Of a stretch of 64,000 nucleotides of DNA, positions 35,032 through 42,529 are shown one piece after another (the stretch's first letter is position 1; each line of letters opens with the position of its first letter). The notes under the pieces are model-generated. The model did not search any database. It saw only the letters and a program-made list of their open reading frames with translations, and had not been told where the DNA came from. The position numbers were made by a program, and so were the translations under genes. Origin of the DNA: Terriglobia bacterium (lineage in GTDB: Bacteria > Acidobacteriota > Thermoanaerobaculia > Thermoanaerobaculales > Thermoanaerobaculaceae); contig JAIQFQ010000012.1 in the NCBI GenBank assembly GCA_020073245.1, forward strand, positions 1 to 64,000, written 5' to 3'.

Positions 35032-35937
35032 ATGACGGGTTGCAGCTTCGTCACAATTGGACGCCTATCACTTGCAATCATCGGAATGACGGCAGGCGCG
35101 GCGGCCGTTGCGGGCGATGCGCCGGCGGTTGGGTCCGGCGGCGCGCGGCCGGCCGGTGCGCCCCGCCTCGTATGGATCCAGGGGCCGAGCGGGCAGGTGC
35201 GGGTGGAGGACGGCGGCTCCGGCGGCGTCCCGGTGGTGTTCGTCCACGGTCTGGCGGGTGATCGCTCGGTGTGGGCCGCCCAGCTGGCACATCTCAGGCG
35301 GAACAGACGCGCCGTCGCCTTCGACCTCCACGGGATGGGCGAATCAGCTCCTTCCGCAGCGAACGACTACTCGATCGGCTCGTTTGCCGGCGATGTGGCT
35401 GCAGTCGTGGGAGGGCTTCGCCTCGGACGCGTTGTGCTCGTGGGCCACAGCATGGGCGGGCACGTGATCGCCGCCGTCGCCGCCGGGCACCCTGCCATGG
35501 TCGGGGGCCTGCTGTTCGACGACCCTGCCGGCGATCTCTCGAAGCTACCCCGGGAGGAGATCGAAAAGCAGTGGCTCGGGAAGCTGGAACCGGGCACATA
35601 CGACTCGTTCGTGCAAGCGTGGTTCGTCGGGATGCTGGCTGCCGCACGTCCGGAGGTGCGCGAGCACGTCATGGCGACGGTTAGGAAGACCCCACGGATC
35701 GTGTTCGCCGCGGCCGCACGCAGCCTGGCGTCGAACGACCCGGTCCCTGCGATCACTGGTTTCAATGGACCGATGCTCACCGTCGTTACGCCCGAGAACG
35801 AGACAGCCACGAGCCTGCACAAGGTCGTCCCGAGCCTCCCCTCGAAGGTGATCGCCGGAACCAGCCACTGGATCATGATGGACAAGCCGGATGAGTTCAA
35901 TGCGGCGATGGACGCGTTTCTGGCGGGTGTGACGTAG
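35032..35937 (+). CDS. Exported alpha/beta-hydrolase
   Basis: The product is a 301-residue alpha/beta-hydrolase with an N-terminal hydrophobic segment (LSLAIIGMTAGAAAVAG) that probably directs export. The oxyanion motif VFVHGLAGDRSVW, the nucleophile elbow VGHSMGGH (Ser of GxSxG), a late Asp region and SHWIMMDKPDEF with the catalytic His are visible. The gene lacks a lid-domain signature that would name its substrate. Start choice is between ATGs at 35011, 35020 and 35032; the last has GGGAGGG three bases upstream, and the first is also well placed. It converges with the zinc alcohol dehydrogenase, with a heptamer array between. Confidence 0.85.
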   Translation: MTGCSFVTIGRLSLAIIGMTAGAAAVAGDAPAVGSGGARPAGAPRLVWIQGPSGQVRVEDGGSGGVPVVFVHGLAGDRSVWAAQLAHLRRNRRAVAFDLHGMGESAPSAANDYSIGSFAGDVAAVVGGLRLGRVVLVGHSMGGHVIAAVAAGHPAMVGGLLFDDPAGDLSKLPREEIEKQWLGKLEPGTYDSFVQAWFVGMLAAARPEVREHVMATVRKTPRIVFAAAARSLASNDPVPAITGFNGPMLTVVTPENETATSLHKVVPSLPSKVIAGTSHWIMMDKPDEFNAAMDAFLAGVT

Positions 35938-35985
35938 GAACGCCGGGCGGCGACTCCAACCGCGGGCGCGTCGCGACGACGACGC

Positions 35986-36087
35986 GAGAGGGGAGACGGG
36001 AGACGGAAGAGGGAAGACGTCAGAGGTACGATGCTCTTCGGCCCTCGTTCTTCCCCTACCGTCTACCCTCTTCCGTCTTCCCCGTTT
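35986..36087. repeat. Paired-arm heptanucleotide array between convergent genes
   Basis: The left arm is purine-rich (GAGAGGG, GAGACGG, GAGACGG, AAGAGGG, AAGACGT, CAGAGGT) and the right arm pyrimidine-rich (TCTTCGG, CCCTCGT, TCTTCCC, CTACCGT, CTACCCT, CTTCCGT, CTTCCCC). The seven-base phase is kept across the centre. The arms are largely complementary and could fold as a long imperfect hairpin. It runs up to the stop of the dehydrogenase gene. Confidence 0.9.
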
Positions 36088-37059
36088 CTACGGATTTTCG
36101 AGCACCATCCGGTAGCGGGCCCTGTTCCGGCGCGTCCTGTCGAGCGCGGCGTCGGCGTCCTTCATCGGCACGACCTCGGTCTTGGCCGCCACACCGTGGC
36201 GGGCCGCGACCTCGAGCATCTCGCGGATGACCGAAGGGCTGCCAATGGCGCTTCCGGTGACGGTGAGCGAGTCGCTGATGAGCGCGAACGCCGGGACTGA
36301 CAGAGGTTCGGCAGCGGCGCCGAGCTGACAGAAGACGCCCTTGGGGCGCAGGGCACCGAGGTAGGTGTCCATGTCGGGGGCTGCATGCGCCGTGTTGAGG
36401 ATGAGGTCCAGCGTGCCTCGGCGTGGCTTGCCGGTCACGAAATGGTCTGCCCCGAACTGCCGCGCTTCCCGTTCCTTGTCCTTGCTCCGGCTGAAGGCGG
36501 TGACCTCGCAGCCGATCGCCTTCGCGAACTGCAAGGCGATGTGGCCGAGCCCCCCGATCCCGATGACTCCCACGCGGCTCCCCTCGGTGGCGTACGTCCG
36601 CAGCGGCTTGTACACCGTGACCCCGCCGCAGAGCAGCGGTGCCGCCGTCTCGCTCAGCAGCCTCTCGGGGATACGGAACGCGAACCGCCCGTTGACGCGG
36701 ATGCGGTCGGCGAAGCCCCCGAAACGGCCCTGACAGGTCGGGGCGTGCTCGGCGCAGAGGACCTCCTCGCCTGCCTGGCAGTACTCGCATGTGCCGCAGG
36801 AGTTGCACTGCCAGCCGACGCCCACCCGCTCACCCGGTTTGAAACCCTCTCCCCCGACGATGGTCCCGATAATCTCGTGGCCGGGGACGAGGGGGAACCA
36901 GTCGCCCCACTCGCCGTCCACGAGGTGCACGTCGCTGTGGCAGATGCCGCAGTGGGTGATCGCGATCTCGACGTCGTGCTCACCGAGTGGCTTCGGCTTG
37001 TATTCGAACGGCTTCAGGTGTGCCTTTGCTTTCGTTGCCGCAAAAGCGTGGAATGTCAT
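36088..37059 (-). CDS. Zinc-dependent NAD(P)-alcohol dehydrogenase (YahK/cinnamyl-alcohol dehydrogenase type)
   Basis: This 323-residue cytoplasmic medium-chain dehydrogenase reduces aldehydes or oxidises alcohols. Catalytic zinc ligands lie in THCGICHSD (Cys) and PGHEIIG (His-Glu); the structural zinc site is the four-Cys cluster CNSCGTCEYCQAGEEVLC. The Rossmann motif reads VGVIGIGGLGHIALQFA, and the following SRSKDKEREA suggests NADP preference. The length is slightly short of the usual 345-350. The ATG at 37059 is chosen for GGGAGG seven bases upstream. A TACTAT box at 37101-37106 is a candidate promoter. It converges with the alpha/beta-hydrolase. Confidence 0.95.
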   Translation of the reverse strand: MTFHAFAATKAKAHLKPFEYKPKPLGEHDVEIAITHCGICHSDVHLVDGEWGDWFPLVPGHEIIGTIVGGEGFKPGERVGVGWQCNSCGTCEYCQAGEEVLCAEHAPTCQGRFGGFADRIRVNGRFAFRIPERLLSETAAPLLCGGVTVYKPLRTYATEGSRVGVIGIGGLGHIALQFAKAIGCEVTAFSRSKDKEREARQFGADHFVTGKPRRGTLDLILNTAHAAPDMDTYLGALRPKGVFCQLGAAAEPLSVPAFALISDSLTVTGSAIGSPSVIREMLEVAARHGVAAKTEVVPMKDADAALDRTRRNRARYRMVLENP

Positions 37060-37100
37060 GGACGTCCTCCCAGGTGAGAAGCGGCTCGATCGCCACGGGG

Positions 37101-37106
37101 ATAGTA
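37101..37106 (-). promoter_or_regulatory. Candidate -10 box of the zinc alcohol dehydrogenase
   Basis: TACTAT on the minus strand lies 41 bases before the ATG at 37059, giving a leader of about 35 bases with a GGGAGG ribosome site. No -35 box is evident. Confidence 0.35.
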
Positions 37107-37143
37107 GCAACTGCTCGGCGCGCTCGATTCCCGGCCGGCGGAG

Positions 37144-37602
37144 TCAGGCCGGCAGCCAGACGCCGAGGCGCTCGCGGATGTCGGGCCCAACCATCTCGGT
37201 GGCCGCGGTCAGGACCGTGTGAGCGAGGTTCCGCGGGTGGCCGGCGCCGGGCCAGTGCTCGGCGATCACCTCGGGGGTGCAGGCGTCGCAAAGGCGGTCC
37301 GTCATCATCGCCGCTAGGACCAGATCGTCACGGAACCCGGAGGTGCCTTCGACGGCCTCCGGGATGAGATCGTACGGAGCGACGACGTACTTCACGGCGG
37401 AGAGCGTGCAGGCCCGCTCCCGCTCCGGAACCCGCGAGTCGAGGGCTACCCCTGCCAGGAACCGGTACAGGTCCGGGAGGTGACGGTACAGGTCGGCGTG
37501 CGGGAACCGTGCTGCCTCCCCGGAGGCGAGCCACGCATCTACGCGGGCCTGGAGCGAGCCATAGAACGAGGCCACCCGCGGTTGTGAAGGTCGGTTGGAC
37601 AT
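37144..37602 (-). CDS. DUF1232 (YkvA-like) protein
   Basis: This 152-residue protein contains SAVKYVVAPYDLIPEAVEG followed by GFRDDLVLAA, the core of DUF1232, which is a short helical element often tied to membrane association. The upstream half (FYGSLQARVDAWLASGEAARFPHADLYRHLPDLYRFL) is helical. Function is unknown. The ATG at 37602 has GGGAG upstream; an open frame further upstream reads antisense through the YihY gene and is not credible. It is divergent from YihY, sharing a 200-base intergenic region with a perfect palindrome. Confidence 0.8.
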   Translation of the reverse strand: MSNRPSQPRVASFYGSLQARVDAWLASGEAARFPHADLYRHLPDLYRFLAGVALDSRVPERERACTLSAVKYVVAPYDLIPEAVEGTSGFRDDLVLAAMMTDRLCDACTPEVIAEHWPGAGHPRNLAHTVLTAATEMVGPDIRERLGVWLPA

Positions 37603-37749
37603 CGGGACTCCCAGTGGTGATTCTACGCGAAGCCCCCGGCAGAGGTTGCTCTGATTCGCACCGGCGGGCGCTTGTTTGATCGGGGGCGCTCCGCCACGAC
37701 GAGCAGGGGCGTCTGGGCGTGCGCGCCTCGCGGCCCGGACGAGCGAGCG

Positions 37750-37770
37750 CCGGGACGACGCTCGTCCCGG
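37750..37770. promoter_or_regulatory. Perfect palindrome in the DUF1232/YihY divergent region
   Basis: CCGGGACGA-CGC-TCGTCCCGG is a nine-base perfect inverted repeat flanked by direct GAGCGAG copies. It lies 31 bases before the YihY ATG. It may be an operator or a leader hairpin. Confidence 0.5.
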
Positions 37771-37801
37771 GAGCGAGAACTTTGGTATAAGGGGTCTGCT
37801 C

Positions 37802-38611
37802 ATGGCGACCGGGCTACTGAAGAGCGCGACGCAGCGCTTCATGCTACTCACGGGGTTCGCGGCGCAACTGGCGTTCTTCCTGGCGCTGACGGTGGTCCCG
37901 CTGATGGCGGTGACGGTTACCCTCGTGGGGCGCTGGCTGCCGCTCGACCTCTCGGCCGAGCTGGAACAGGTGCTGAGCGGCGTGCTGCCCGAGGAAGCGC
38001 ACATCAACCCAACCGACGTCTTCCGCTGGGCAAGGTCCTCCGCGAGCACGGGCTGGCTCACTGCAAGTTTCAGCTTCGCCGTCCTGACGTCTTTCAGCTT
38101 CATGTCGACCTGCCTGCGAGCCATCAGGGCGGCGGTCTACGGTCGAGACGACGCCGGCGTCGCCCCCTGGCATTTCACCCTCGGGGCTGCCGGGCTCCTT
38201 GTCGTCTGGGTCGTGGCGCTGGTCGCCACGGCGCTGCTTCTATTCATCGCCCCGTCGATCGAGCGGGGCCTCCTTGGCCTCCCGGAGTTCTCCGACCTCT
38301 CCCTTTCGGCATTCGCCGCGCTACGCGTGCTTCTGATGGGAGCGATCTTCTTCGGGGCGACGTTCTTCATGTACCGGGTCGCGCCGATCCCCCGAGCGGG
38401 CTCGTGGCGAGCCGCACTGGCGTCGTTGGGCGCTTCGATGGGTTGGCTGTTGGTCAGCAAGGGGTTCTCGGAGATGGTGCCGCGCCTCTGGCAGGGTGCT
38501 CAGCTCTACGGCACGCTGGGGAGCGTGGTGCTGTTTCTGATGTGGGCGTACTTCAACGCTTGGATCTTGTTGCTGGGCAGCCTGGTGCTGATCCGCCGCC
38601 CCTCGGCGTAG
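37802..38611 (+). CDS. YihY/BrkB-family inner-membrane protein
   Basis: This 269-residue protein has six membrane helices. Family landmarks are ALTVVPLMAVTVTLVG near the N terminus, ASFSFAVLTSFSFMSTCLRAIRAAVYG, FFMYRVAPIPRAGSWRAAL, and LYGTLGSVVLFLMWAYFNAWILLLGS at the end. These match the YihY/BrkB (formerly RNase BN) family, whose molecular role is not settled. The ATG at 37802 has AAGGGG eight bases upstream. It is somewhat shorter than typical members at the N terminus. It is divergent from the DUF1232 gene and convergent with the TauE/SafE exporter. Confidence 0.88.
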   Translation: MATGLLKSATQRFMLLTGFAAQLAFFLALTVVPLMAVTVTLVGRWLPLDLSAELEQVLSGVLPEEAHINPTDVFRWARSSASTGWLTASFSFAVLTSFSFMSTCLRAIRAAVYGRDDAGVAPWHFTLGAAGLLVVWVVALVATALLLFIAPSIERGLLGLPEFSDLSLSAFAALRVLLMGAIFFGATFFMYRVAPIPRAGSWRAALASLGASMGWLLVSKGFSEMVPRLWQGAQLYGTLGSVVLFLMWAYFNAWILLLGSLVLIRRPSA

Positions 38612-38630
38612 GCGCCGCCGATATCCGCCC

Positions 38631-38735
38631 GTCTGCGTTGTTGCGTTCGCCCGCTCGCATCCTCGTGTAGTCTCCGGCTCCACTCCGGTGCGACGGGCTC
38701 GCGCGCCTAGCAGCCGGCCGAATCTCGGTGCCGCG
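38631..38735. repeat. Dispersed intergenic repeat, copy 1
   Basis: TCTGCGTTGTTGC starts a block that continues to GGCTCGCGCGCCTAGCAGCC and GGCCGAATCTC. The same start and end modules occur at 41970-42165 (TCCGCGTTGTTGC ... GGCTCGCGCGCCTAGCGGCT ... CCCAATCTTCGC). This copy lacks the roughly 95-base central part with the CCGGGA hairpin. Confidence 0.7.
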
Positions 38736-38779
38736 CCCACCCGGCATTGGCTCAAGCTCTACTTGTCTCGTCCTCAACC

Positions 38780-38800
38780 GGCGACGGGCCACCGGCCACC
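38780..38800. repeat. Short heptanucleotide array between convergent genes
   Basis: GGCGACG, GGCCACC and GGCCACC are three period-7 units close to the GGACCAC type. They lie just before the TauE/SafE stop, in the YihY/TauE convergent gap. Confidence 0.6.
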
Positions 38801-38829
38801 CCTCCTCTGTGCCCGGTGCCCCGTCTCGC

Positions 38830-39597
38830 TCAGTGCTTGAAGAAGAGCCAGGCGGAGACGCCGACGCCGACTGCGATCACGAACGCCTGAAGGAAGCGCG
38901 GATCCACGCGCTTGGCGGTGCGGGCGCCGACCCATCCACCGACGATCGTTCCGGCGGCCATTAGGGCGGCGAGATGCCACACGACCAGCCCCTTGAAGGC
39001 GAAGAACACGAACGCGATCACGTTGATGAGCGTCCCAAGGATGGTTTTGAGGGCGTTCATGCGGTGGATATCCCGCAGCCCCATCACCGAGAGCGAGCCG
39101 AGCATCAGGATGCCGATCCCCGCGCCGAAGTAGCCGCCGTAAGTGGCGACGAAGAGCTGAAAGAGGAAGCCCCACACGCGGCCGCCCGCTGTGACGTGCT
39201 CCTCGCTGCGGTCCGAGGCCCCGGTCCACCGTGAGATGGTGCCCCGCATCGCGAAGAGCAACGTCGCAAAGAGCACCAAGAACGGCACGATCTGATCGAA
39301 CAGGACTGGCGGCGTGATCACCAGTACGAACGCGCCAAGCAGGCCGCCGACCGCGCTCGGCAGGAGCAGCGTCAGCAAGACGTCGGCGTGCACCTTCGTG
39401 TCGCGCCTGTACGCCAGGGCGCTCGAAAGTGAGCCGGGCCAGATCCCGGCAGTGTTGGTGGCGTTGGCGATGATCGCCGGCTCGCCGTACGCCACGAGGG
39501 AGGGGAACGAGATCAGGCTGCCGCCGCCGGCCACGGAGTTCACTGCGCCGGCGAACACCGCCGCCACGAACAGCCCCGCGAGGGCGAGCACGGTCAC
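38830..39597 (-). CDS. TauE/SafE-family sulfite/organosulfur exporter-like protein
   Basis: This 255-residue inner-membrane protein has about eight helices. The N-terminal repeat AGLFVAAVFAGAVNSVAGGGSLISFP and the second-half LFVATYGGYFGAGIGILML carry the Gly-rich motifs of the TauE/SafE (DUF81) permease family, which exports sulfoacetate, sulfite or related anions. The GTG at 39597 is used because the frame's hydrophobic N terminus begins there; CACAAT lies six bases before it, so the start may be leaderless. No sulfur gene flanks it, so the exported anion is open. Confidence 0.88.
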   Translation of the reverse strand: MTVLALAGLFVAAVFAGAVNSVAGGGSLISFPSLVAYGEPAIIANATNTAGIWPGSLSSALAYRRDTKVHADVLLTLLLPSAVGGLLGAFVLVITPPVLFDQIVPFLVLFATLLFAMRGTISRWTGASDRSEEHVTAGGRVWGFLFQLFVATYGGYFGAGIGILMLGSLSVMGLRDIHRMNALKTILGTLINVIAFVFFAFKGLVVWHLAALMAAGTIVGGWVGARTAKRVDPRFLQAFVIAVGVGVSAWLFFKH

Positions 39598-39699
39598 CCC
39601 GCCATTGTGGCGCAGTCACGCGCCAGCATCCATCAGGGGCGAAACGGATGCCGCCGCCCCGTTCGATCTGCGCGGCCCAACCGATCATGGCGACCTGCG

Positions 39700-39705
39700 T
39701 ACAAT
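39700..39705 (+). promoter_or_regulatory. Candidate -10 box of the M3 peptidase gene
   Basis: TACAAT lies 81 bases before the ATG at 39787. It is the best -10 match in this divergent region. No good -35 is seen. Confidence 0.35.
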
Positions 39706-39786
39706 GAAGAGTCGTCACTCCGCCCGCGCGACCTTGACGTTCCGGCCGCCTGGGGAGGAGAGACGGCGTTCGAGGAGGTCATTCCG

Positions 39787-41949
39787 ATGCGAAGGTGGCT
39801 CCAGGTGGTCGCGCTGGCGGTCCTCGCCTTTCCGGGCCTCGCCTCACAGCAAGCTGCCCCACGCGCTACGAAAGCCGCTTTGCCACCGGTCGCACGGGTG
39901 GCGGCCGCGCCGGTCGAAGCGAACCCGTTTTTCGAGGAGTGGAAAACCCCGTTCGGCGTCCCGCCGTTCGGACAGATCAAGATAGCCGACTACCTACCCG
40001 CCTTCAAGGAGGGGATCGCCCGCGAGCGCAAGGAGGTGGACGGCATCGCGTCGAACCCGCTGCCTCCGACGTTCTCCAATACGGTCGCGGCGCTCGACCA
40101 GACCGGCGAGTTCCTGGACCGTGTGCAGCTCGTCTTCTTCGGGCAGCTCGGGGCGGAGTCCAACGACGCCCTGCAGGCGATCGCGAGGGACGTGTCCCCG
40201 CTGCTGTCGGCGCTCGGCGACGACATCAATCTCAACGAGGCACTGTTCGCGCGGGTCAAGACCGTGTGGGAGAAGCGCGACACGCTCGGCCTCTCGCAGG
40301 AGCAGAAGAAGCTCGTGGACGATCGCTACAAGGAGTTCGTCCGCGGAGGTGCCAACCTCGAGGCCCAGAGCAGGGAGCACTTGCGTTCGGTCAACAAGGA
40401 GCTCTCGCTGCTGGGCCTGAAGTTCGGCGACGACGTCTTGCACGAGACGAACGGCTTCAGGCTTGTGGTCGAGAAGAAGGAGGACCTGGCGGGCCTTCCC
40501 GCGGGCGTGGAGAGCGCCGCCGCGGACGCGGCGAAGGCCGCGAATCTCGAGGGGAAGTGGGTGTTTACGCTCCAGGCCCCGAGTATCTGGCCGTTCCTTC
40601 AGTACGCGGACAACCGGGAGCTGCGAAAGAAGATCCTGACTGCCTACATCACGAGGGCTGATCATGGCGACGCCTACGACAACAAAGTGACGCTCGCGAG
40701 GATCGCGGCGTTGCGGGCCGAGAAGGCCCAACTGCTCGGCTACAAGACGTGGGCCGACTTCATCCTGGACCGGAACATGGCCAAGGTCCCTGCCAAGGTC
40801 TACGGCTTGCTGGACCAACTCTGGACGCCGGCGCTGGCCGTGGCGCATACCGAGGCGGCCGACCTGCAGGCCGCGATCAAGGCTGCCGGCGGCGACTTCG
40901 CACTCGAGGCTTGGGACTGGCGTTACTACTCCGAGAAGGTGAGGAAGGCTCGATACGACGTCGACGAGGAGGCGCTTCGCCCGTACTTCAAGCTCGAGAA
41001 TGTCCGCGACGGCGCGTTCTGGGTCGCCAACAGGCTCTACGGGATCACCTTTAAAGAGCGGACCGACATCCCGAAGTACCACCCGGAGGTGCGGACGTTC
41101 GAGGTCGAGGATGCCGACGGCTCGCTGCTGGGCGTGTACATGACGGACTACCACCCGAGGCCCGGCAAGCGCGGCGGCGCGTGGAGCGGCCGGTACCGGA
41201 ACCAGTACGTCAAGGACGGCACGGACATCAGGCCGATCGTCGTGAACGTCTGCAACTTCTCCCGACCTACCGGGGCCGCCCCGGCGCTCCTCTCGCTCGA
41301 GGAGGCCGAAACGCTGTTCCACGAGTTCGGGCATGGTCTGCACTCGTTGCTCTCCCGTGTGACCTACCAGGGCTCCGCGCGCGTCCCCCGCGACTTCGTT
41401 GAACTGCCCTCCCAGATCATGGAGAACTGGGTGCTCGAGCCGGACGTGCTCAGGGTCTACGCCAAGCACTGGAAGACCGGCGAGCCGATCCCGGCCGAGT
41501 TGGTCGCCAAGGTCGTGAAGGCGGGAAAGTTCGGCCAGGGTTTCGCGAGCGTCGAGTACCTCGCGGCCTCGTACCTGGACATGGACTGGCACACGCTCTC
41601 GCAGCCCAGGGAGGAAGACGCCACGGCGTTCGAGAACGCCTCCATGGCCAAGGTCCGCATGATGCCGGAGATCGTCGTGCGCTACCGCAGCCCGTACTTC
41701 GCCCACATCTTCGGGCCCGGCGGCGGGTACTCCGCCGGTTACTACAGCTACATCTGGGCCGAGGTGCTGGTCGCCGACGCCTTCCAGGCGTTCAAGGAGA
41801 AGGGGATATTCGACCAGCCGACGGCCCGGTCTTTCCGGGCCAACATCCTGGAGCGGCCGGGGACGGACGAAGCGATGGCCGCCTACGTGCGGTTTCGCGG
41901 ACATGAACCCAGCGTGGAGCCGCTCCTGATCAAGCGCGGCCTCAAATAG
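39787..41949 (+). CDS. M3-family zinc metallopeptidase (peptidyl-dipeptidase Dcp type), exported
   Basis: The product is a 720-residue oligopeptidase. The zinc motif HEFGHGLHSLL lies at 512-522 (His512, Glu513, His516), followed by the third-ligand helix around FVELPSQIMENW. Upstream AYITRADHGDAYDN and TWADFILDRNMAK, and downstream FGPGGGYSAGYYSYIWAEVLVADAF, are Dcp/thimet-type landmarks for substrate dipeptide release. A signal peptide (LQVVALAVLAFPGLAS) shows export to the periplasm. The ATG has GAGGAGG ten bases upstream. It is divergent from TauE/SafE and followed by a repeat-filled 580-base gap. Confidence 0.95.
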   Translation: MRRWLQVVALAVLAFPGLASQQAAPRATKAALPPVARVAAAPVEANPFFEEWKTPFGVPPFGQIKIADYLPAFKEGIARERKEVDGIASNPLPPTFSNTVAALDQTGEFLDRVQLVFFGQLGAESNDALQAIARDVSPLLSALGDDINLNEALFARVKTVWEKRDTLGLSQEQKKLVDDRYKEFVRGGANLEAQSREHLRSVNKELSLLGLKFGDDVLHETNGFRLVVEKKEDLAGLPAGVESAAADAAKAANLEGKWVFTLQAPSIWPFLQYADNRELRKKILTAYITRADHGDAYDNKVTLARIAALRAEKAQLLGYKTWADFILDRNMAKVPAKVYGLLDQLWTPALAVAHTEAADLQAAIKAAGGDFALEAWDWRYYSEKVRKARYDVDEEALRPYFKLENVRDGAFWVANRLYGITFKERTDIPKYHPEVRTFEVEDADGSLLGVYMTDYHPRPGKRGGAWSGRYRNQYVKDGTDIRPIVVNVCNFSRPTGAAPALLSLEEAETLFHEFGHGLHSLLSRVTYQGSARVPRDFVELPSQIMENWVLEPDVLRVYAKHWKTGEPIPAELVAKVVKAGKFGQGFASVEYLAASYLDMDWHTLSQPREEDATAFENASMAKVRMMPEIVVRYRSPYFAHIFGPGGGYSAGYYSYIWAEVLVADAFQAFKEKGIFDQPTARSFRANILERPGTDEAMAAYVRFRGHEPSVEPLLIKRGLK

Positions 41950-41969
41950 CGCGCCGCGAGTCTGGGGCA

Positions 41970-42165
41970 GTCCGCGTTGTTGCTCTCGCCGGTTCGATTC
42001 GGGCGGGGGTTCCCGCGTTCGCTCCGCCCACCCGCCCGAACGCTCTCGACCCCCCGTGCCCCCCGCTCGCCGGGAGTGAATCCCGGCTCGCCGGTCCTCA
42101 ACGTACCCTCCGGGTACGCCTCGGGTGCAACTGGCTCGCGCGCCTAGCGGCTGGCCCAATCTTCG
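41970..42165. repeat. Dispersed intergenic repeat, copy 2 (with palindromic module)
   Basis: This copy has the end modules shared with 38631-38735 and a central part holding the CCGGGA-GTGAA-TCCCGG hairpin with an AGCGGGG-type flank. The central module also occurs alone within argS (21103-21133). The element therefore looks composite. Confidence 0.7.
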
Positions 42166-42191
42166 CGGCAGGCTACACGCCTTCCGCCATC

Positions 42192-42400
42192 GCCCTGCCT
42201 CCGGTCCCGCGCAAATGCCGTTCTCGGACCACGAACCACGGACAACGGACCACGGTTCTTCTGCCCCGCCTCCGGTCCCGCGCAGATGCCGTCCTCGGAC
42301 CACAGACAACGGACCACGGTTCTTCTGCCCCGCCTCCGGTCCCGCGCAGATGCCGTCCTCGGACCACAGACAACGGACCACGGTTCTTCCGCCCCGCCTC
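42192..42400. repeat. 64-base tandem repeat containing GGACCAC heptamers
   Basis: A 64-base unit beginning GGACCACAGACAACGGACC and ending GCAGATGCCGTCCTC is repeated. Unit 1 (42226-42296) has one extra heptamer, GAACCAC; unit 2 is 42297-42360; a partial third runs from 42361. A partial copy of the unit end precedes unit 1. Units 2 and 3 are identical over at least 29 bases, so the expansion is recent. Confidence 0.9.
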
Positions 42401-42529
42401 TCCGGACTTGGCGCGTTTCTTGCTGGCCTGTATCCGGTCGCTGTGGTGGAGCGTCCTCAAGATGGGGGGTTCTCGGCGGTTCTGTTGTGTTTCCAGCCCT
42501 GTGCAGCAGAGAAAGGCGAGGTGGATCAA

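Larger units (their letters stand above)
41950..42529. other. Long intergenic region filled with repeats
   Basis: This 580-base gap between the peptidase and htrA genes holds the second dispersed-repeat copy (41970-42165), a CCGGGA hairpin (42070-42086), a CGTACCC-TCC-GGGTACG hairpin (42102-42118), and a 64-base tandem repeat (42192-42400). The last 130 bases before htrA carry no repeat and presumably its promoter; no convincing boxes are seen. No gene is supported. Confidence 0.8.

Noticed and set aside
35986-36087. Heptamer array as a CRISPR array
   Set aside because: Units are seven bases, adjacent and degenerate, without spacers or cas genes.
41990-42000. GGTTCGATTCGGG as a tRNA T-arm
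   Set aside because: No acceptor, D or anticodon arm can be built around it; it is part of the dispersed repeat.
41883-42101. Possible small minus-strand gene after the M3 peptidase
   Set aside because: The translated sequence is the dispersed repeat and its palindromic module; no ribosome site and no conservation other than the repeat.
42125-42529. Upstream extension of htrA
   Set aside because: It runs through 64-base tandem repeats; the signal peptide and ribosome site place the start at 42530.
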